A stretch of 64,000 bases of DNA, taken from assembly GCA_950295325.1 (NCBI GenBank), contig OX485808.1, positions 13,706,501 through 13,770,500 on the forward strand. The letters run 5' to 3'. Position 1 is the first letter of the stretch; the number at the start of each line of letters is the position of its first letter. A program made the translations under genes and the position numbers. The notes under the pieces were generated by a model that saw only the letters and a list, made by a program, of their open reading frames with translations, did not search any database and had not been told where the DNA came from. The stretch is from Polytrichum commune. Lineage: Eukaryota; Streptophyta; Polytrichopsida; Polytrichales; Polytrichaceae. Of the stretch, positions 1-11,499 are shown piece after piece.

Positions 1-125
1 TAGTCGTGGGGCCCTCTAATTCTCGTAATGCCCACTTTGAAATTACAAATAGACATAGACCAACTTGAAAACTTAAAAATGAAGCAACACCATAATTCAC
101 ACTGGTGGTGACATCGGAGTGGTTT
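1..125 (+). repeat. Diverged copy of a dispersed repeat also found at 50.53-50.65 kb
   Basis: The opening 125 bases align by eye with 50530-50655: shared landmarks in the same order are GGGTCCT/GGGCCCT, a TGATGCCCA-like block, ATTACA, GACCAACT, and CACCATAATTCA followed by a GGTGG-rich stretch. The second copy lies beside a 5S rRNA-like segment in an intron of another gene. It lies inside the last intron of the TNP gene. Confidence 0.5.
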
Positions 126-129
126 GCAT

Positions 130-1672
130 GCATGAATGAGTGCCGAGCATAATCATTTGGTTAGTAAGTCTATACCTTATTGTTGCCCAAATTACATCTT
201 CAGACATGAAGCCTTCTCCCATTTACTCAGATTCAATTGAAGGGGTGTGCCCCAAATGAACTAATTCTTGAGTTATCTGGATAACTCAAGAAGTATTTCA
301 TCTGCGCCGCGAGAGTGTAACACAGGCTACTCAAGAATGTTATGGAACCTGGGTACACTAGGATGGGACACAAAGTCCAGCATGAATGCCTAGCATAGAC
401 AAGTTCTCACTAGTCGACACCTCATTGTTGCCTAGGTTACATTTTTGGACATGAACCCTTCTCTCATCTACACAGATTCAATTGAAGGTGTGCGCCCCCA
501 ATCAAGATAAGTAACCAAATTAGTCACACTAATTCGAGGGTACTACATAGGCTACTAAAGAATGTTATGGAACCCAGTTACACCGTTTCATGATACACAA
601 ACTGTAGCACGAATGCTTGTTTGCATGCATGGTTGCCGAGCGCAGTGCAGTGGCAAGTTCTCATTAATCGACACCTCATTGTTGCCTATGTATCTTCGGA
701 CATGAACCTTTCTTCCACCTACCTAGATTCAATTGAAGGGGTGCGCGCCAACTGGACTAATTCTTAGGTTATCCGGATGGCCTGAGATTCATTCCATCTG
801 CGCCGGGAGACTACATAGGCCACTCAAGAATAATATCGAACCTGGATACATGAGACACAAACTACAGCATGAATTCTTGTTTGCATGCATGAAAGCCAAG
901 TATAGAAAAGTGGCAAGTTCTCACTAGTCGACACCTCATTGTTGCTTATCTCTTTGGACATGAAGCCCTGTCCCATTTAACCAGATTCAAATGAAGGGGT
1001 GCGCCCCGAATGGAGTAATCCTTAGATTATTCGGATAACTTAAGAAATATTCCATCTGCGCTGGGAGACTACATAGATTACTCAAGAATGCTATGGAACC
1101 CAGGTACACTAAGATGACACACAAACTGCAGCACAAAGTGTCTTGTTAGTTTCAGAGGCAAATTAGAGATGCAAGCATGAATCAATGGTGGTGATCAAAA
1201 ACTATGCCTTCATGATCATATACCTTCATGAATGCCAAACATAGTCGAGTGGCAAGTTCTCATCAGTCGACACCTCATTGTTGCCTATATCTTTGGACAG
1301 GAAGCCTTCTCCCATCTACACAGAAAGGGTACGCCCCAAATGGACTAATTCTTAGGTTATCCGGACACCTAAGGATTACTCCATGTCCGCCGGAGACTAC
1401 TTAGGCTATACTCAAGAATGTGAAGGAACTCAGGTACACTAAGATGAGCCCCAAACTACAGCATGAATGCTTTTTGCATTCATGAACGTCAAGCATAGAC
1501 AAGTAGTAGTTCTCATTAGTCGGCACCTCGTTGTTGCCCAGCTCTTCGGACATGAAGCCTTATCCCATCTACCCAGTTTCATATAAACAAATCGATTAAT
1601 TCTTAGAATATCACGATAACCTAAGGATTATTCCATCTCCGCCGGAGACTACATAGGCCACTCAAGAATGTT
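130..1672 (+). repeat. Tandem array, about 255 bp unit, six units, in TNP intron
   Basis: Repeats of a unit recognisable by CACCTCATTGTTGCC occur near 172, 418, 672, 931, 1269 and 1525; spacing is 246-259 bp except for one 338 bp unit that carries about 80 extra bases near 1135-1220. Every unit also has CAGATTCAATTGAAGG, a near-palindrome around TTATCCGGATAACCTAAG, and GGCTACTCAAGAATGTTATGG. The array stops about 30 bp from the exon 2 donor at 1705. A single diverged copy lies at about 49150-49360. Confidence 0.9.
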
Positions 1673-1705
1673 ATGGGAAATGGTGGTAATCATTTATATT
1701 TTTAC

Positions 1706-4700
1706 CTGATTAGGACCCGAATTGGCACGCCTCCAACAGAGGGACTGGTCCCACCGGTTCTGCACTTGAGAGACAAAGGACTTCTCCACATCCTCAAGCA
1801 TCACATAACACATGCGCAGGATCTCCAGGGCCGCTACGCAGCGAGAGAAGGTGTTGAAGGAGCGCAAGGCGAGAGGCACCACTAACTTTCTGCTGAGGAC
1901 CAGGAGCTCGGACACTCGGAACTCCACTACACATGGGTCGGTGGCAAATCGACACACCAGGAATGCTGCGCCCCAGAAAAGATTGTAATGTGTGACAACA
2001 CTGGCACCCTTACGCACAGCACGAACGAAGCTCCTTGCTGCTTGCTCCCCCCCTCTCCTCCGACAATACAACTGCCACAGTAACGATAAATTCATGAGTT
2101 TCAGAATACTAAGTGCCACATTGCCTATCCTAAACGTGATTCACATGCTGCAGAGAAAAGAACTATACTGAATTGCTAACAAAGTCCAGGTGGACAAGTA
2201 GTGGCAAAAGGTTAGACATCAGTACTTTGATGTCCACATTACATGTATGAGATGGCCTCCCATCCAAAATCTTATGTGCTACATTACTTGTAGTGCCTAT
2301 CCTACATGTGATTCACGTGCTGCAAAGAAAAGGACTATGCTGAATTCCTAAGTCTAGGTGAAGAAGTATCGACAAACGGCCAGAATTCAGTACTTTGATG
2401 TCCACATTACATGTATGAAACGGTCTCTCATCCGTAACAAAATAAAGACAGCTCCTAGCAAGAGACAAGAACGGGTGCTACAGGCTCTCTCTTGCTCTCC
2501 CCTTCTCCTCCGACAATACATCTGTCACTAGTGACGCTAAGCTCATGAGGTTTTAGAATTTTAAGTGCCACATTACTTGTGCCTAGTATCCTACACGTCA
2601 TTCACGTGCTGCAGAGAAAAGATCTATACCGAATCCCTAAGTCTGGAGAATTAGTGGCAAACTGCCAGAAATCAGTACTTTGATGTCCAGATTGCGTGTG
2701 TGAAGTGGTCTCCCATACATAACAAAATGGAGGGAAAAAGCTATCTAGCAAGAGACAAAAATGGGTACTACGGGCTCTCTCTTGCTCTCCCCATCTCTTC
2801 CGACAGTACATATGTCATAGTAGTAACGCTAAGCTCATGAGTACCAAAATTTAGGTGCCACCTTCAAGTTTACTAGATATATAAAGGTTGGATGTACAAT
2901 TAGCACATTCAGAATACACGCCATTAAACTACCAACATGCAAACAAGTCACAGCTGAACCCACAGGAGATACTAAGATTTGTAGAAGCTGCCTCCTGATG
3001 ACTACGTGCAGGTAGACTATCATTTGTATGGACCAATCATGCACTAAATAATGAGTTACATACGTATCAAGGATCACTCTTCAGAACCTACATTTTTTCT
3101 TGAAGAGAAAACAAACAAACTCGCTGAAACAGTACAAATGAAACCTACTATGCACATCACATTGTTTAATCATTCGAGCTTTATACATCTTCAGCTTACG
3201 TTCAGATGGTGGAAGCACTCATCGTTAGCAGTCTTGTGTGTAAGAATGTAGGGTAAGACATTGATCAGTACTTTGATGTCCACATTACATGAATGAAAGG
3301 GTCTGTCATCCATAACAAATGGAGCAAGAGACAACACTGGGTACAGGCCCTCTCTGCACCTCGACTCAAAATAAAATAATAAGCTACATACAGATGATAA
3401 GTTACATACTATGCAAGGCTTACACCTTTCCTTAAGAATATGTATATATATTTGTCCTCTCTGGTGGTGCTTACGTTCAAAAGGAGGAAACAAGCATTCA
3501 TCATCAGCAGCCTGCGTGTGTGTGAGAATGTAGGGAAGTGCTCAATGTGTGACATTGTCATGACACACTGTTAAGCTGGAAGGCATGTGGAAAGCTCAGT
3601 CAGTGCAGGAGAAACAAAAGTAACATACGATGCAGATCACATTGTTCGAGCTTAGTACACCTTCCTTGATTATATATTTGTGCTATCTGGTGGTGCTCAG
3701 ATTCTGGATTCAAGTATTCTTCGTTAGCAGGCAGTGTGTAAGTAAGAATGTAGGGTGGTGCTAGCGTGACAATATTGTCATGGCACAATTTTATGCTGGA
3801 AGGAGAAACAAAAGAAACATACTATGCAATTCACATTGTCCAACCTCGCACCTTAAGGATATAAATTTGCCTAGACTCTAGTTGTGCCTACGTTTATATG
3901 GTGGATTCAAGCATTCATCACTAGCAGGCTGTGTGTCGATAGGAATTTAGGGTAGTGCTAGTGCGACATTGTCATAACACAATGTGACGCTGGAAGGCAA
4001 ATGTGAGTGAGGGAGGTTCAAGAGTAAGAGATAGAGGTGAAGACCCACTTGAATTATTTCATGGAATTTGAGAGACTGTTGTCGCACATTGGGCTGAGCT
4101 ATGCCGAATTTGATCAAGAGAGCGGCCGCCTCCGCTTCTAACCGCGATGATTGAGGAGACACCCAGCAGCTGATGGTGGAAGTCAAGCACTCACTCCACA
4201 TCTTGAGACCACCCAACTCCTTGAGGAGTTTCTCCGCAGCCAAACCCAAGAGTGGAATGGGGCAAGGGACAGGCCCAAACCATCCCCCAACCCAAGCCAT
4301 GCGAGTTGCCAGATACTTGGGTCCACTTGCTTCACCCATCAACTTAAAGCAAACATCCAAGAGTTTCTCAAGAAACGGATTGCTCTGCAACACATCCAAG
4401 TCGACGTTGGCTGGTTGCTTGTTATGGTGATCCACTCTCCCCATTCGGCCTAGAATCTCCGTGGGCTTCACACCGAAATCCGAGATAAGCTTCCCCACTA
4501 TGGCTAACCCCAGTGGCAAGCGCTCGAGCTTATCCTCAAGCTCCTTGAACTTGTCAAGCTGCCTAACCGAGAAACTCCTTTCTTTGCCACCTCTCATGAG
4601 TGTGAGAGCCTCGAACGTTGACAGAAACGAAAGCTCGAAAGAGTTGATGTGAGTTACCCCTGCAGGGAGGCGAGTGGTAATGAGAATGTCTGTTGCACCG

Positions 4701-5985
4701 ATACCTGGTCGCGGTAGAAGATCACTAAGCTCTCGCCCATCCCACCAGTCTCTCTCATTCTCCAAGTTGTCTATGACTAGAAGGTAAGGCAAATCCTTCT
4801 CAAGTTCCCTCCGAATCCTTTCAATAGCAGAGGTCACCTGATCATCAAAAGCTCGCACCCGAACACTACCCAGCTGCTTGCTTTCATTACCAACAAGTTC
4901 AATCCCTAAAGCTGAAGACAAGTCGAGGTAATTCTGACGCAGGTATCTGTCTTCACCACCCACCCACAACACCCTGCGGTACTTTTGCAAGTGTCTATAA
5001 GCAAATTCCAGTGCAAGTTCAGACTTTCCGATGCCTGAGGTTCCCGTGACACAAGCTCGCTTCCTGGAAGATGGAACTTCGACATACTGCCTAGCCTTCC
5101 ACCCTTGTCGAATGTATGAGCCACTTAGCCTTTCCCTCTTCAATGGCCATCCTCGAGCTTCCCTCTCTCTCCGGGTGGTGTAAATTTCTTTCTCAAGCTC
5201 ATGAATCTCGGAATGGCTTCTACGGCGAGTTTCATGTTGCCATGCGTGGGATGCCCCGGATGAGTAGCCCAAGTGACCTTCCAGACCACCGCTGTGGGGT
5301 ACCAGGCTACCGCTCAATGGGAGTTTCCAATCCAAGGAATCCTCAACTTCAGATAAATGAGCTGAGGATCTGGCGTCTTGCGACGTTCGTGCCAAGCTTT
5401 GAGCAACGTCTGCGCCTGTGGTGGTTGTAAACTCTTCGGAGAGGATCAATAGCTTCTCCAATGTCTTCAGCTCCTTCTCCCTCCCCACGAAAGTTAAATT
5501 CCTGGGACACGGAAACTCGTCAACCTCATCGGAAGCCGATGCTGGTAATGGGGTAACATCAACAAGAGGTTGTGAAGTTGGGTTCATCATCATGTGGTCT
5601 TGATGAATGCGCAACCTGAGCAACCTTACCACTGTCTGGATGCTCTCCCTCCAATTGCCTTCACATGCTTCCACACGCAAATCCTCCACCATCACCATCC
5701 CTTTGACAGCCTCACGCCAAATTGCTTCGTCACCCGAATACTCCTTCCAAAGCTCACCACCCTCCACCTCCCAAACCTCACCTTGCTTCTCAATTATGTC
5801 CCGAACCAGGCAGTCCGATGCTGCCACATCGAAAAACACCGGAACCAAGTTCCGATGTGCCAGGAAATGCGTGAGCTCTTCAATTGTGTAGGGGTTTTTG
5901 AAGGAGTTGCGTGAAATGAGGATTACCCCGAAGCTGGCACTGCTCATTGTGCTCTTCAAGGCTACATCGCTATTACTGCTGTGAT

Positions 5986-6016
<31 letters not shown>

Positions 6017-6775
6017 ATGAGAATGATGATGATCAGCAGCATAAGCATACAAAGCTCGATCAGCGGAAAAACAGGTGATACCATGCAACTCCAACTCCGC
6101 ACGCATCCATTTCGTGTACCTGATCAACGACGGGTCCGTCCCATGAAACCCTATAAAAACATCGCAGCTTCCTGCGGGCGGAGGAGGATCCAAGGAGTCA
6201 GCAGGTGACAACACCAACGAGCTCTGGGCTCCACTTGACATCCGTTCGAACTTTGAGAAGGAACCCGAAGATAACCCGGTCAAGACCGAAACGTTGCTGG
6301 AAGTCTTGGGAACCTCACCACCCTCCTTGTTCGGGAGCAATGGCAGGTTGTTATTCGGCTCTACAGAGCCATGGACAGTACTGACAGTGCACGATGATCG
6401 GCTCTTGTTGTTCGAGCTGAGAATTTGGAATGATGTCGAGGCAGACACAGGAGCCTCGGTGGCAATGGCCGAAGGTTCTGTAGAGACAGGATTTGCGCCA
6501 TGAGGAGAAGATGAAGAAGGTGGCGAAGAACATGTAGTGCTTGTTGAGGCTACAGAATCTAAAGATTGAAGCTCGCGGGGGGGTGGTGATGGTGGTGGTA
6601 GAGAAGTTGTTGATGTAGAAGCCAGGGTTGTAAGGGTTGAATCAGACACGGTGTCCGGAGCTGATGACTGAATCTCCTCGGGTCGGAACTGGAAAGAAGT
6701 AGCGGAGGAGGTTGATCCAACAACAGGACTGGGAGGTGGTTGAGGCTCTATCGATTCCTCCTGTTCTACATCCAT
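1706..6775 (-). CDS. TNP-type TIR-NB-ARC protein, C-terminal exon missing from window
   Basis: Exon 1 is 6775-4049 (909 codons, donor GTGGGT) and exon 2 is 2071-1706 (122 codons, acceptor GCAG, donor GTAAAA), both phase 0, so 1031 residues are visible. Residues 1-200 are Ser/Thr/Pro-rich and look disordered. A TIR-like domain spans about 204-375 (starts CDVFIGFHG; NPYTIEEL at 294-301 holds the glutamate in the position used by NAD-cleaving TIRs). The NB-ARC part has a P-loop GTSGIGKS (578-585), kinase-2 LLVIDN (665-670), RNBS-B ILITTR (697-702) and LPLGLAIVG (753-761); FHE at 904-906 sits where MHD is found in NLRs. Exon 2 is helical and TPR-like. This order fits the conserved plant TNP family (TIR-NB-ARC-TPR), not a TIR-NB-LRR; the biochemical role of that family is poorly defined, an immune or NAD-signalling role being inference. 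The family usually has one more short exon, expected before base 1. A His/Gln tract interrupts the TIR domain. Confidence 0.9.
2098..2838 (+). repeat. Tandem repeats in TNP intron 1 that carry copies of exon 2's start
   Basis: Units of about 175-290 bp begin near 2098, 2271 and 2549. Shared blocks are AAGTGCCACATTAC, TTCACGTGCTGCAGAGAAAAG, AGTACTTTGATGTCCA and AAGAGACAA. Units ending near 2522 and 2811 include a version of the first 30 or so bases of exon 2 (real exon starts at 2071): compare CTCCTCCGACAATACA at the true exon, at 2507-2522, and a diverged form at 2796-2811. A further single block AGTACTTTGATGTCCACATT lies near 3267. Confidence 0.85.
3120..4010 (+). repeat. Second tandem array in TNP intron 1, about 200-280 bp unit
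   Basis: Four diverged units share ACATACTATGCA, a CACATTGT-rich block, GCATTCATC/ACTCATC, a TGTGTGTAAGAATGTAGGG-like block (near 3235, 3521, 3743 and 3931) and ATTGTCATGACACA. The array ends only about 40 bp from the exon 1 donor at 4048, so nearly the whole intron is built from two tandem arrays. Confidence 0.8.
5985..6045 (-). repeat. Trinucleotide repeat coding a His/Gln tract
   Basis: On the plus strand this reads as (ATG)n next to (CTG)n. In the minus-strand gene it encodes about seven consecutive histidines, four glutamines and further histidines at residues 249-265, within the TIR domain just after the second beta-strand region (GITCF at 232-236). It is a coding microsatellite, likely length-variable between individuals. 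Confidence 0.9.
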
Positions 6776-7739
6776 AGCATCGCATTCTCCGGTGAATGTC
6801 GAATCATCAACGAAACATAACCTGCGACTCCCATGTCCACATAGACGTACAATTTACAGTGAACCGGTGGTGGTTGTGTGTTAAAAGATGAAGGAAATGG
6901 ATGGAGCATTCTTCAGATCGACATGGTGCAACTGTCATGCATTCCCAAGCTTGAGAGTCATCAGCTCAGTTTCCAGTCAGCCGAGCTGGAGAAAATCTCT
7001 GCACTGATGAGATAACAGACCCAGAAGAATCTGTGTCAAGCCAAAAGCCTAGATGCCTGCCCTCCACCAATCGGTAGACGGAGAAGCTGGTTCTAGCCTA
7101 GTCACGGACAACTTACACCGATAGGGTTAAGTTCAGCCGGTGGAATCTTCACGAGTACAAGCAGCATAAAACAACAGATCCAGGATTGACCCAACTGGTA
7201 CAAGGTGCCACGGCAAGGATTGAGATAATAAATGTCATTGATCCAACCGGCATCGTTCTCGCGCATAGCTCATCACCATCTTCCTCGAATGCCCACACGA
7301 TTGTTATTGAGTCTCAGCATCTGTGTGGCGATCATCACCCGAGGAGATGATGTCCGGGTGCAACCAAGCACGACAAGAACACCTTTATTGCTATGATCAC
7401 TTTACAACAAGCGAACTTGAACTTATAGTCAGTCAGTGAGACAGACGAGACAGACAAGACAGAAAGAAGTAAAACAACAAACTATCTGGATGCCTTCAAG
7501 TCAACTGCACACCCCGCTGCAGCATGAACCCAACTTCACCATGTACAACCGCTACTTCAAACGTACGAATCTCTCCACCCCACTCTACCTATAACCTAAT
7601 CCAAAAACAAAACAAAAAAAAAGGGTCATCCACCTCGATGCAAACTGAAGCTTGTCGATCAGTAAGTAACTCGGAAAAGGACAAGACTAACATTGGCAGT
7701 AGGAGGTTAATAGTATGAGAAGGATAAGACACACAACCC
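6776..7739. other. 5' flank of the TNP gene, no further feature recognised
   Basis: This stretch upstream of the start codon at 6775 probably contains promoter, leader and possibly a leader intron, but I could not place a transcription start or a convincing leader splice pair. It shows no similarity by eye to the repeat families in the window. Confidence 0.4.
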
Positions 7740-8900
7740 TCCTGTACATTCAAATAGCAGCCAAAGTAATGCACTGGTGCTACGGTACAGTCATCACTCA
7801 AGAACCTCAAAATCATCCCTAAGTTGACATCCGTGGAGGACCCAGTCGGCAAAAAGGCAGGCAAGACAAACTTCATATTTTAGAGAGATAAAGATGATGT
7901 TGATTACTGGACGGAGCCTGCTGTTAAGTAAACAAGCAGTACATACACCTATGTACACTGTCGAGGTTAGTACGAAGTCGGATAACTTAGACACAGAAAC
8001 CTGCACACTCAAACAGCAGCCAAAGTAACTGCACAAGTGCTGTACATACGTGTTACAACTACAATACTCAAGAACCTCAAATGGTCCCTAAGTTGACTTC
8101 TTTAGAGGACCCAATCCACAAAAGACAGGCAAGTCAAGCATGTGCAGTTCAAGTAGCGATGTTTACTTGGAGCCTGCTGGTAAACAGACAATATACCTGT
8201 GTAGACTAAGGTTCAAACTTCAAAGAATGAGAAGGATAAACTAAGACACAAGCGGCCTGCACGATCAAAGTAACTGAACTGCACTGGTGCTGCACAGGTT
8301 ACAACGTTATTACAACCTACTCAAGAACCTCAAATAATCCCAAAATTGACATCCGTGCAGGATCGAATCGGCCAAGAAGGCAGGCAGGTCGAGCAAATGT
8401 AGGAAAACTATGATGTGTAGTGCTGGATGCCAAAGCCGCCTGCTGGTAAACAAACAGTGACTAATACTAACCCTAGACTGTGGAGCTTTGACAATAAACA
8501 AACAATACATATTAGACTGAGGTAAGACTCAGTCTAACGTAGTAGACACAGAAGCCTGCTCATTCAAATAGCTGCCACAGTAATTACTACGTTACATTTA
8601 CCCGTAGGGTGCTGTTTGCTTCAACACAAACTTAAAACTTTTTGGAAGAATGCTGCCACGTGTCGTAATCACATTAGTCGAGACCGTGCGCAATCCAACG
8701 TGGAAAATAGCTATCAACACTTACAGTGTTGAACCAGACAATTCTCTACGGTGTACTGCACTGGTGCTGTACAGGTTACAACATACCCTAAAATAAGTTG
8801 ACATCCCTGGATCAGGACCTAATCGTCGAAATAAGCACGCAGGTCACCAAGCATAAAATGTGGAGAAATGTTGATAACTTTGTAGCCTACTGGTAACTTG
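7740..8900 (+). repeat. Tandem array, about 255-270 bp unit, upstream of TNP gene
   Basis: At least three clear units and a broken fourth share CAAATAGCAGCCAAAGTAA, GCACTGGTGCTGTACAGG, ACTCAAGAACCTCAAA (7797, 8067 and 8320), AAGTTGACATCCGTGG and AAGGCAGGCAAGTC. The fourth unit (about 8560-8900) is interrupted by unrelated sequence at 8590-8745. The family differs from the three arrays inside the gene. Confidence 0.85.
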
Positions 8901-10079
8901 AAAACTACTGGCTCCAGTATACTAATCTACACTGTAGCTGTGAGTCGTGTATACTTGCCAGGTTTTCGCAGTTTTAGCATTGTGATGAGACAGGGAAACC
9001 TATACTTAGAAAAGTTGAGACCAGTTGGGGGGAACCGGAGCAAGGAAGACGGATGGATGGTCAAGAGGCGGTTTCCACGGCGCCTCCTCTCCACAATCAA
9101 AGCTGCAATTTCCACTGCATGAATGATTCCAGTTTCCAACCCCCCGCAACTGGGTCAGGAGCTACATGCTAGATTTATAGCTATAAGGTGTGTGAACTCA
9201 CTACCGGCACATGAGTCTTATTAGGCAATTGACCTATGGCACTGTAAAACTGTCTTATCTAACTGAAAAAAAATTCAAATCTAACATAATGATAGATTGC
9301 ATTGTTCTTTCATCGACGTGGGACAATTGCATAGGACAATTGTATGCTAATAGTGACTGGCTTCCTTTATCCTTTTCACGTCCCCACACATCAGTTCGCC
9401 ACATGAACTGCGCTAATTTGCACCTCCCGGCCTCTGGCACCGCTGCAACTGGGCTTCCAGCAGCAGCAGCAGTAGCAGTCCGCAAATATCAGGCATTGCA
9501 CATGAATATGAATAAGCCAGTATTTCTACCCAAGTAATGACCTTTTTTAAACATCCAACATAGGTGGATTCTAACTTACCAGAAAGGTAGAAATGCTGAA
9601 CTGGGAACTGTTGGAAATAGCTCCTCAGGCGGTTCCAAGAATCCAAACCTCACCATATTTTATCCTCAAACAAAGTCATAGTAAGTTAGGGATTACAAAT
9701 AGTATTCTTCACTGCCGCCTCTCACTGCCTGCAAATTATATAGTTTCAGTTATAATTTCTCACATCTTGAGGCAGCACTTGAGACGGCCCCTGACGCACT
9801 TGAAATGTTTCTCACTCTTGAGCGTCAATTGTTTGTTTCTCTCAGCCAATAAACTGTGTTTTTGAGATATGTGGTTGTCTCTATTTGGGCAAAAATTTGG
9901 TATCAGAATTGGGTCGCTGATGGACCTGAGCATTTAAACTTTACAAGATCATATCAGAGTGGACACTATATATAGATAAAACAATTGTGATGCCCTTGAC
10001 AGGTCCTAGCTGATGATTTGTCCAACGAGCCATGGCCAAAAGCCCTCTTTTTCAATCCTACTTAGTACTAGTAAGAGAT

Positions 10080-10332
10080 GCTGAGAGAAAATTGTTGCAT
10101 AATATGAGCATATCTACCATCTTTGTAACTTGAAAACAAGTTAACCCCCCCAAAACAATTTGTGGCTAAATCATCTCAAATGACTAAGTTGGACTAGACT
10201 AATTTGGAGTCCTTAAAACTAATTTTGATGTCAAATAAACTTTCAAAAATAACTTTCATAATACATGCTATTTTAGGTTTATGTTGAACGAATGAGAGAT
10301 ACACTTGTATGCAGTAATTCCCTCTCGCATTG
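10080..10332 (+). mobile_element. MITE family A, diverged copy
   Basis: About 250 bp with inverted ends: the left end has GAGAGAAAATTGTTGCAT and the right end has GAATGAGAGATACAC followed by AATTCCCTCTC. Internal landmarks shared by the family are CATCTCAAATGACT, GACTAGACTAATTTG and CATGCTATTT. Family members are near 10384, 11097, 18497, 23436 and 30220. Confidence 0.7.
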
Positions 10333-10383
10333 AGATCTCAAAAACCTTCCTCCAACATGATTTAGTAGTCCTAGGAAATAGTG

Positions 10384-10616
10384 GAGAGAGAAAATTGTCG
10401 CATGTGAGCACACTTCTCATCCATCCAACATAAAAACTTGTCCCATATAATTTTGTGGCTAATCTATCTCAATGACTTAAACTAAACTTGTTTGAGTCTT
10501 TGAATCTAAATCCAGTTCAAATAAGCTTAAAATTTAACCTCCAAAATGCATATTATTTAAATATTTTAAATTGGATGAATGAGAGGTATAGTCATATGCA
10601 ATAATTCTCTCTCACC
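10384..10616 (+). mobile_element. MITE family A copy
   Basis: The left end (GAGAGAAAATTGTCGCATG, then CTCATCCATCCAAC) is matched in inverted form by the right end (GGATGAATGAGAGGTA, then AATAATTCTCTCTC). It sits about 50 bp from the previous copy in the same orientation. Confidence 0.8.
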
Positions 10617-11096
10617 ATGAGGGGTCGTGTTCTCCCCTAAAACATGATTCAGCAATCCTAGGTAAAAAAGGCATCCCGATGCCCAAGAGCTAACATCTAC
10701 TACAACGCAAAACCAACATGGAAAATGGGTTGAAAATAGGGTTTTGTTGGTGTGATGTTGTTGTGTGATTCCCCGCAATCTATTCATGTAACATGCACCG
10801 TATATAGAAGACATACACCCAATAGCAAGGACCTCCTTCGCAACCCTGGCATGTATGTGCCATGAGTTAACAATCATCTCCCACAATATCTATAATGTTA
10901 TGTTGTAGGCATGGACGTTAATCTAGGGGAGGACCCACACATGCAGGGTTCATGGTGTCACCATGTGGGGCAAGAACATTATATCCAACCATGCACCGGC
11001 AAGTAGCCACGGTATCAATGTTTTTTTCCATGTGATATGTACATTAACCCGTGGAGATGTCCTCAATATTTGGGAATGAAAACAACGAAAATGTAG

Positions 11097-11476
11097 GAGA
11101 GAGGGAATTCTCATAGACAAGTGTACCTCTCATCCACCCAACATGAAGAGTTGACCCCCTGTAGTTTGTGGCCAATTCATCTCAATTGACTTGGAGTAGA
11201 CTAATTTGGGTCTTTAAAATTAATTCCAATGTCACATCAACTTTTGAAACAACCTCCAGATTGCATATTGTTTCAAGGTTTTTATATTAGATGAATGAGA
11301 GGTACACTCCACGGTTTCTTTTTACACTCGTCACAAACCTGTCAAATGCATGTCACACCTGTCAAAATGTGCATCCTCTCTCCATTTGGAGTGAGATTGG
11401 CAACTATGACAAACATTTGACAGATTCGTGACGGGTGCAAAAAGCAACCCGGGTACACTCGTATGCTATACTTCCC
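11097..11476 (+). mobile_element. MITE family A copy split by a later foldback insertion
   Basis: The left end is near 11097 (GAGAGAGGGAATTCTC) and the family interior is intact to GATGAATGAGAGGTACACTC at 11309. The element is then interrupted by 142 bp of unrelated foldback DNA and resumes at 11452 with the repeated GGTACACTC, running into a (CCCT)n tract. Confidence 0.8.
11310..11451 (+). mobile_element. 142 bp foldback MITE with 9 bp target duplication, nested
   Basis: The element begins CACGGTTTCTTTTTACAC and ends GGTGCAAAAAGCAACCCG; its two arms of about 38 bases are inverted copies of each other and meet at CTGTCAAATG/CATTTGACAG. It is flanked by a perfect 9 bp direct repeat GGTACACTC (11301-11309 and 11452-11460). 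A 9 bp duplication is the size made by Mutator-like transposases, so it is probably a MULE-derived MITE. Confidence 0.9.
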
Positions 11477-11499
11477 TCCCTCCCTCCCTCCCTCTGAAA

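Noticed and set aside
2602-2811. Separate minus-strand protein frame beginning with an exon-2-like sequence
   Set aside because: It is the decoy copy of exon 2 in a tandem repeat, diverging into non-homologous sequence after about a dozen codons.
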